In this document: piece after piece, positions 57,400 to 64,000 of the stretch
Numbering within the stretch: the first letter of the stretch is position 1
Layout: each line of letters opens with the position of its first letter
Assembly (NCBI GenBank): GCA_008973525.1
Contig: WACJ01000110.1
Span: forward strand, 868,001-932,000
DNA: 64,000 bases
Origin: Stenopsyche tienmushanensis
Lineage: Eukaryota; Arthropoda; Insecta; Trichoptera; Stenopsychidae
Reading direction: 5' to 3'
The notes under the pieces: model-generated
What the model saw: only the letters and a program-made list of their open reading frames with translations
Told to the model about the DNA's origin: nothing
Databases searched by the model: none
Position numbers and translations under genes: made by a program

Positions 57400-59120
57400 G
57401 GCGAAACCTGATATTCGCATTTCACTGAATCTTTCAGCAAAGTTGAACACACAACTTGAAATAACACACATGTCTCCGAGTGTTGAACTCTGCGCAAATT
57501 TATTTGTAGTGTTCTAAAACTTAACACCTGACTTACATAAATATCACTGCATGTCATACATATTTTGCCCATATATTTATTAACGCCCTTATGAGGATGG
57601 TTTTTCGGAATTGTGCCCACCCTGTTTGTCTCTTGCGGCCTCCATCATAAATATTGAATTTTATAAAAACGTAATCTGTTTCTATTCATTCTGTTTGCGT
57701 TTTATGGGCAACTTTTCGCCGATTTGCAACTGGATTGACCAACTGACCCGAATGCATGATTGCATTCCCGAAATTTCATGCCAGACTCTGGAGCGCTTTT
57801 ATTCGTACAAGAGTCCGCATTTATTTTCGCTCTGCTCGCTCAGGTCGAATTGTAAATAATTTAGTGATGGTTGAAATACTATTTCAATGTGTTTTTCAAA
57901 AGCGAACTGTGTGTAAAATATTTGCGATTTTATTTATTTGATTGATGGCCGAACGTGGAGCGTTAAAATTTAACGCACGCCCCGTCCGTTGCATTTCACT
58001 GTAAATATTTTCTTTTATGGATTCAATTTGATCACACTTTGAATTCGGTTTAAAAAAAATGGGGTGTTGAAAATTCGATGTTTGGCCCCTCTTATTTGTT
58101 ATTCCGACGCCGACGCCTCAGAAACTCCAACCCCCTCGCATTTTATTCTTTCATTTTATCCTCATCGCGAAAAGTCTTATTCTTGGATCTTGCCGAGTCC
58201 ACAGGTTGTCGCCGGAGCTATGTTTACGTAATATGTATTTTCTGGTAAAAATCTTCTTAAAAAACAAATATTTGGCTGAATTCGCGGATTTGAGAATTGA
58301 CCCTATTTTAGTGGGAGTTTCATTTCTAGGAGGACCTTTCGAAAATGGAAGAAGAATCGACGGGAAGGTACATAAGCCGGGAAAATCTCCTTTGCCTACG
58401 GATTTTTGTGCCCTGTTGGAGGATTTCTTTATTTGTATCGCGGTTCGCAATTTTATCCGGTGACAACGCAGAAACAATGCTATGTGTAGGTCGTATTTTA
58501 TACGGAGATTATCGGAGAAACCCCCCCTAACATCTGTGTGATTCGATGGCCTATCGTTTTGATTTATTTTTCATCACAACCCTGCTTATTAAGCACAAAT
58601 TCAATAAATAATTCACACTTAGATTAATTCGAAATAATTTTCATTGTTATTTGATATCAGAAGAGAGCTTTGGACAGTGGTGCACATGTCATTGCCTAAC
58701 TACCATACAGTAAACATGAATACATATCATTTTTGCTTTAATATATTGTATTGTCTTCTTAATTAAAATCTATTATTAAAAATATCGAATATTAGGTGTA
58801 TCGAAAAATATTCGCGTATTATATGAAAAATTTAAATTTATTGAAAACAAATGTATGAAGTATAATTCCCTTCATTATTGAACATATATGCCCATCGCTT
58901 TGGCAGTCCTCCAATCCCTTTTTTTCTAAAAAAAATCCGGTTTAGGTGAAGGTTGGGTGAAGACGTGCGGTATCCATCCTACCCCATAACACCCATCCTA
59001 TTCATTTTGCCGATGGGTTTTAAATGCGTTTGCAAATTGAATTCCTCGATTGTTCGCCATGGATCTGTTTCAATTAGGGAGTTTAGTGCATCGTTATTAC
59101 AATTCGAAAGTCCTCCCATT
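57400..59120. other. No recognised feature
   Basis: Alternating AT-rich and moderate-GC sequence. Overlapping frames at 58151-58530 are open on both strands without motifs. No repeat family members are seen. Confidence 0.4.
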
Positions 59121-59133
59121 TTCGACCCATCCT

Positions 59134-59348
59134 TTAACCCTTTGCGATCCTTAAATATTTTAGACATTTTTAAGATAAAACGTTTTTTTTTCAATTTTTA
59201 AAAAGGATCATAAAAACCAATATTATTTTCCAAATGCTGTCCTAAACATGATACGCAAAAAAAATCACATGATTTTAAATCTGAATGGGTAAAAAAATAT
59301 AGAAACAAAATGTCGAGCCAGACTCGACATAGGACCGCAAAGAGTTAA
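59134..59348. mobile_element. 215-bp TTAA-bounded piggyBac-like MITE
   Basis: The left end is TTAACCCTTTGCGATCCTT. The right end in reverse complement is TTAACTCTTTGCGGTCCTA, an inverted repeat with a few mismatches, ending in TTAA on both sides. The interior holds a small GTCGAG..CTCGAC dyad at about 59313-59328. The ends differ from those of the other TTAA elements in this window. Confidence 0.8.
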
Positions 59349-59359
59349 GCTTCTATTGT

Positions 59360-61300
59360 CCGATTAACGCTTGACTATAAACATCTTCAAGCTTTTATAG
59401 CACTGTGTTCGGTTACAAACTTAGCTTAAACATAAAATATCCAATACGCGAATACTTTTCGATACCCCAGTATTTTGGGTGCATTGTAAATATCAAATTG
59501 TAAATATATAAAATCTATTTAACACTATATAGGCAGAATGATCCTTTATTAAATAGATCCATGATCCTGACTATTTATAACATGAACTAGAATATAAACT
59601 GGACTAGAATACCTATATAAAAAATCCCTTATTGTGTTACACACCGATGATGTGTATTTAGTACACCACTATTAGTTTTATTGATTGTAGTTGAACTTAA
59701 AAATGAAAATTACTACAATATACTGCATAATAAGGACATTGATATTTTTAAATTGCTCGATTAATAAAATGCTAATAAGCAAGTCTGTAAAAGTCATTGA
59801 ACATTAAGTCGCGTAACCTTTTCTTGATCTTCATATTGGAATTTTAATATTGAAAAAAAGTGTCTGCAAATCGCTTCGTATTTATTGCGTGACGCGAATT
59901 TGAATTCATCCCCGACTTTATAATACTTTTGTCTGATCCTAAATATAAAGTTACCATGTGGAAATATTTAAGGTTAAATAAAGCTCTCGGGGGTGTTCTG
60001 GGAGAGCCTCGATTTTCTTCGGAAAAGGATTTTTCCGCACGACTAGGAGTTGCCTAGTTTTCGAACATATCGCCATATGACTGGAATCTTAGTCACTGGT
60101 AGTTTTATAAGAAAAAGTTTAAAAGCCAATTTTCTCAACAAGTTTTCTTATGGGTATTTAAAATTGAACTCTGTAGAGCCGTAGTTTCAAATTCAAAGGA
60201 AACTTCGTATTTTCGCCCTTTGAAAAAAAGGATCTAACAACGTTCTCGGTTGCGATACGGTGCACGTACTTGGAATTGGTTCTATTCGATTAAATAAGTG
60301 AACTGTGACATTTGCGCTTTTATATTACAAGTAACATGTAGCTCAGAACTTATGCACAGACCTAGCACGAATTAATTTTGTTGTGGTGATGGCATACATT
60401 TTCATTTAAGCAGTTGACTTTATGGCATAAGAAAAGCTCGTTATTGTGTTCATGCGCTGTGTATTCCATAAAATCTTCGTACGGTACATGAAATGCCATG
60501 AAAAAAATCCCCGAGATCATCATAATTCAGTCGCAAAGTTGGTATCATGAAGGAAGACCGACCAACTCGTATACAAAGTTCTTATTTATGAAATATATAT
60601 AAAGACGCCTGACAGAGAACATCGTAGGGTGGAACTCAAAACTTCAACGAGGGAGGGTGGCGTCGAAACTCGAAAGTTCGGTGGAGACTGAGGGCAGAAA
60701 AAATGTTGACAGTTTTAAATATTAATACGAGCATGGGGCTACATGAATGGGGTGGGGGACTTTGGATATCTTCGAATTACTTTTTTTCGAGCATGCGAAA
60801 ATTTAAGGGTGCTTTGTGCAGAACGACAAAATATTTTTAATAAGCCGCTTATATTACGCAAACTTATGTACGTACGATGGCAAACAAATAAGATGAGCTC
60901 TTATTTATTAAAAAAAATATATCCCTTGCCTGAATAGCGACCCTTGAAAATCAACAGTTCCACGTGGATACTCGAAATTGATGTCTCATTTACGAACCCA
61001 ATTATGTTATATATTATAAACCCTCGGTAAGGTCGCGAATCTTTAATAATGCTAAAATCGCTTTTAAAAAAGCGGACACATTTGAATAATATTTTCTTCG
61101 CTCACCCCCTTTTTATATTTTATTGGAGAAGTTTTATCAAATTTAAAATTCTCAAAGGGACTTGATCTCACCCTCTTTATACGCCTAAAATCTATATACA
61201 GCTGTAAATGTAATACAATGAAATCTACTGAAATTCGTATGAAAGTTATTTTGAAAATATGCCCGAAGTAACATTAAATATCGAGTATTTCGTAATTTAG
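59360..61300. other. No recognised feature
   Basis: AT-rich sequence without open frames above about 65 codons, repeat families or terminal repeats that I can recognise. Confidence 0.45.
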
Positions 61301-61305
61301 TCTGG

Positions 61306-61781
61306 ATCAAATTATTTATTTCCGTTGCTGCAGATGAATATTTATATACTTTAATACTTTTATGTGGTTCGTAATTATATTACGGAGGAATACAAAAATT
61401 CTGAGCCCCGTATCTATTATATTTCATATCGATATTCCCATTATTAGAGTCAAAGTGTAGTAAATACATCACCGGTAGGGAAACATTAATATAACAATTT
61501 GAAAAATTTATATGTATTGTATTTATGTATACATAGATTAGACAGTTACTGCCCCTAGGCAATCGCCTAAGCACTCCAATTAGTAGTTACGCCACTGTTT
61601 CCAAGCGTCCAGATTTCGGCGGGAATGCCTCGATTTAATATCCTTCATCGTGCTGGTGAGGTGTACGATTTCTGTTAGATACAAATTTCAATCCCGAATT
61701 TTTTGGGATTACGTTTACTAATTCCGGGATTCATGAGCATCTAAAACTGTCCACAATCCCGGGATTGGATTCCCTAGTCAA
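61306..61781 (+). mobile_element. Family A element, 5' truncated, intact right end
   Basis: Right end GGGATTGGATTCCCTAG is the clearest family terminus (reverse complement CTAGGGAATCCAATCCCG). The interior carries all family blocks in order, from AAATTATTTATTTCCGTTGC on. The left end begins inside the element. Confidence 0.8.
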
Positions 61782-61789
61782 ATGACTTT

Positions 61790-62860
61790 CCGGCTGCCAT
61801 TGATCACATGTCTACCAATTTTAAAGTTGCAATACGATTTTACGTCCCGATTGTAAATGCAATTTATTTTAACAGATTAAAAGCTTAAAATCGTGATGTA
61901 AATAAGCCTCAATCCCCAAAGCCTACGAATAGCGCTTATTCATTGAAGATTCGCCAAGAAAAGTTTATGCTGTTGTTAATTTCACAACAGAATTTGTCCG
62001 TTGTGGTTCACAGGACGATTTTATTAAGGCTTGATTCAATAAATGCGTACAAATTGGCCCAAAATTTACAATATTTGATCTTGATTGAATCGGGCAAGTT
62101 TGGCGAGATAATAATTCAGACGGGCTGTTCCACATCTGCATATTCATGAGTATTATTTACATATTTTTCTTTAAACAACCGAAAGCCTCTTTAATTTAAT
62201 AAATTCAAAAATTACCGGAATATAATATCGCTCCTCCGCCTATCTTATTTTTTGCGCTGGATCAAAATTAAAAATACATGATAAATTGGGACCGCAAAAT
62301 GGTCCGGCTTTTATCCGAAAAGCCTTTGTCGGGCATTCGGAATACTTTCGCAAGAATCACTTCAGCGTCGAATAATGAGCGATTCTCGAGGATTATCTCG
62401 GAAGGATTATGACATGGCTTTGACGATTATGCCTACTCAGATCGGACATATTTAGTGTATAATTTAATTTATTGTCAGGCATGAAAAGCTGGTCTCGGAT
62501 TATCGTTTTCAATGGAGAAACCTTTCAGAGAGTACGGGGAATGATTAAGGTCGGAAGGAGATCCCGGTGGCCATTACGAACTCAAAGAGAATCACGCATA
62601 GGACTCGGCTCTGAAAATAAGGATACTATAGTCCTTTGCGGCTAGGTGAATTTTCCTACCTTCCGGGAAAGTGCTGAGCTCAAACATTACATAGCATTTT
62701 AATAATTCAACAACGGAGGCTGAGATCCTCCCACAATAGGTCGTGTATCTATTGTTTGCATATATTAGATGGCAAATTAATAGAAATAGAGTTTACATAT
62801 TTGATATTACTTCCTCCCTATTGTTATTCATATATTGAACATTAATACTAATCAAATTAT
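61790..62860. other. No recognised feature
   Basis: Two opposed open frames of 60-68 codons at 61943-62149 have no motif. The rest is AT-rich, with a GC-richer part at about 62480-62660 that is not repeated. Confidence 0.4.
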
Positions 62861-62923
62861 TTTATTTGTTCCAGGTACGTACACAAGCCATCTTCCGTCT
62901 ATTGTTCAAAATCAAAGGTATAT
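62852..62923 (+). promoter_or_regulatory. Ratchet-like splice site with 43-nt candidate exon
   Basis: The tract AAATTATTTTATTTGTTCCAG ends at 62874 and is followed by GTACGT. A second donor AAAG/GTATAT starts at 62918. All three frames are open over the 43 bases. Read in the phase left by the interval at 30288-30327 it gives VRTQAIFRLLFKIK. It may be a recursive site or a small exon. Confidence 0.3.
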
Positions 62924-62974
62924 GTAAATGATCTTCTTCTATATAGAATATGTTTTATAGACTAAAATAAGATA

Positions 62975-63250
62975 TGTAGCGTGGGCGATTTACCATACCC
63001 ATGCAATAGCGCTGTTCGTCAGATTTAATTCGCTAGATTAACAGCGACATCTTCCGTCTCTTTTTAGGTGCAATGTGCTATTGGGACATTGCACCTGCAA
63101 TATCGACCTATCGCTTCTTGCGCGTGTACCGTTGCCGGTTGGGTGGTGACGTGCAGGAGGCAGGAGTCGGGAAAAGTCGTCGGTTAACCTTGGCTGCGGG
63201 AGGATGTCCTTCCCGCAGCCAGATCTCTCTCTCTTTCTCTCGTGTGAAAA
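62975..63250 (+). repeat. Family G LTR copy, forward
   Basis: It starts ATGTAGCGTGGGCGATTTAC and includes AACAGCGACATCTTCCGTCT, TGCAATGTGC, GCGCGTGTACCGTTGCCGGT and the perfect 10-bp hairpin GGCTGCGGGA..TCCCGCAGCC (63192-63220), followed by AGATCTCTCTCTCTTTCTCT. The ACGTTACA end is missing. Confidence 0.75.
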
Positions 63251-63384
63251 AAGATAATAGCTTAGGCCACTCGCTGCTTTAAATTTTTTATACAGTGTAG
63301 GATCGTCAATATCTTTTTATTTTTCTTTTTTTCAAAACAATTTCAATATTAAGTTTTTTAGTTTTCTATGCTTATATTTTGCTT

Positions 63385-63752
63385 AATGAGTGCGGATATT
63401 AATGCATCGAAGACAAATACGAGTGTTTTTCGTCTCATCATACACTTGTACATTGATGACAAGATCGTGTTGTAAAGGTATCCCTACACATCTAAATATC
63501 CTCAAATATTATTTGTATTTTTAAGAAATCATGCATGATGTCTAATTCAATAAATCAATTATATACTTAAACTTAGCGTGGTACCATAAGTGATTCTATT
63601 TAAAGCGTTATTATGGGGCCCAACCATATCAACAGTGTTAGGGTGCATTTATTGATATACACGCTTGATTCATGCTGCGCAGTTTTGAGAGAAAAGTGGA
63701 TTTATGCGGACGATAAGTGATGATAATATGAACTTTCTAATCAAAGGGTTAA
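63385..63752 (+). mobile_element. Family B element, intact right terminus
   Basis: It carries GATAAG/GACAAGATCGTGTTGTAAAG, GATTCTATTTAAAGCGTTAT, CATATCAACAGTGTTAGGG and the terminal CTAATCAAAGGGTTAA (TTAA at 63749-63752). Combined with the left end at 2906, this defines the family as TTAA-flanked with TTAACCCnTTGAT-type inverted ends. Confidence 0.78.
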
Positions 63753-63854
63753 TAGCTGGTTGGCTCCATAAAATAACATAAAACTTACTGAAAATACGAA
63801 TAATGGCGTTCGTGTTTTCGTCACATACACGATCTCGCGTTTAAAAAATCATCT

Positions 63855-63930
63855 GAAAATTTACATATTTCAGGTGTAAATCCACTCGTATCATTACTCC
63901 TCTTCCAATATGCTACGTCTGCGTGTAAGT
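63855..63930 (+). promoter_or_regulatory. Splice-like site pair, 51-nt candidate exon
   Basis: An acceptor-like AATTTACATATTTCAG ends at 63873 and is followed by GTGTAA, a weak donor. A perfect donor GTAAGT starts at 63925. Two of the three frames are open over the 51 bases. The pyrimidine tract is weaker than at 9495 and 30287. The donor is strong, so a conventional small exon is at least as likely as a recursive site. Confidence 0.3.
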
Positions 63931-64000
63931 GACAAGACTAAATTCGACACGATGATGACCCAAAAAATCGCAGACGGAGTTCTCTTCGACCGTAAAATAA

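Noticed and set aside
1..64000. CRISPR arrays, bacterial operons, rRNA, riboswitches
   Set aside because: No regular spaced direct repeats, no operon-like gene packing and no recognisable RNA; composition and elements are those of an animal nuclear genome.

Overview
This window looks like eukaryotic nuclear DNA from an arthropod, most likely an insect. It is strongly AT-rich and no reading frame exceeds about 146 codons. It contains relics of element groups common in arthropod genomes: mariner/Tc1, hAT, piggyBac, Helitron, Penelope-like and LTR elements. I recognise no bacterial operons, ribosome-binding sites, rRNA or convincing tRNA, and no host protein-coding gene with certainty. The species cannot be named from the sequence.

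Region by region: 0-9 kb holds a mariner-type MITE, a piggyBac-like element (family B), an (A) element, a SINE-like unit, and a clear nested insertion in which a 500-bp hAT (family C) sits inside a B copy with an exact 8-bp target duplication. 9-21 kb holds a putative ratchet-type splice site, a full-length A element, a mariner transposase relic, and short MITEs. 21.7-25.7 kb is one composite hAT element of 3,955 bp with an exact TTAATGTG duplication. It contains a Helitron helicase fragment, a Penelope GIY-YIG fragment and a TTAA-bounded MITE. 26-38 kb is sparser, with B copies, a second strong ratchet-like splice site, a third hAT copy with an exact TSD, a mariner MITE, and a weak candidate for a small two-exon gene. 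38.6-47 kb holds an LTR/primer-binding-site junction, a TTAA element of about 1.2 kb with an 18-bp terminal repeat, palindromic piggyBac-like sub-ends, a mariner relic with a pogo-like MITE at its end, and two LTR copies in inverted orientation. 48-64 kb holds three more mariner relics (one in a 334-bp deletion derivative), an 870-bp TIR element, further A and B copies, and two more splice-like signals near the right end.

The most interesting pattern not explained by transposons is a set of four sites on the + strand, at 9495, 30287, 62874 and 63873. In each, a pyrimidine tract and CAG are followed immediately by a GT-starting donor, with a second donor 40-51 bases downstream. This is what recursive splice sites with short RS-exons look like. 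The window could therefore be the interior of one very long + strand intron into which the transposons have accumulated. This is inference and needs RNA data.

Family letters used below: A = element with GGAATCCAAYCCCG ends (hAT-like); B = piggyBac-like with TTAACCC ends; C = hAT with CAGGGCCGTAAC ends; D = Helitron-associated repeat; E = subsection shared by two TTAA elements; F = mariner-derived repeat with duplicated SPDLTPLDFF segment; G = LTR; H = mariner MITE with CGAGGGTCATATAG ends; I = RTE/Helitron-like tail; K/L = AT-rich TIR element; M = mariner with CAATAAGGACGCTCGA ends; N = short unclassified repeat.
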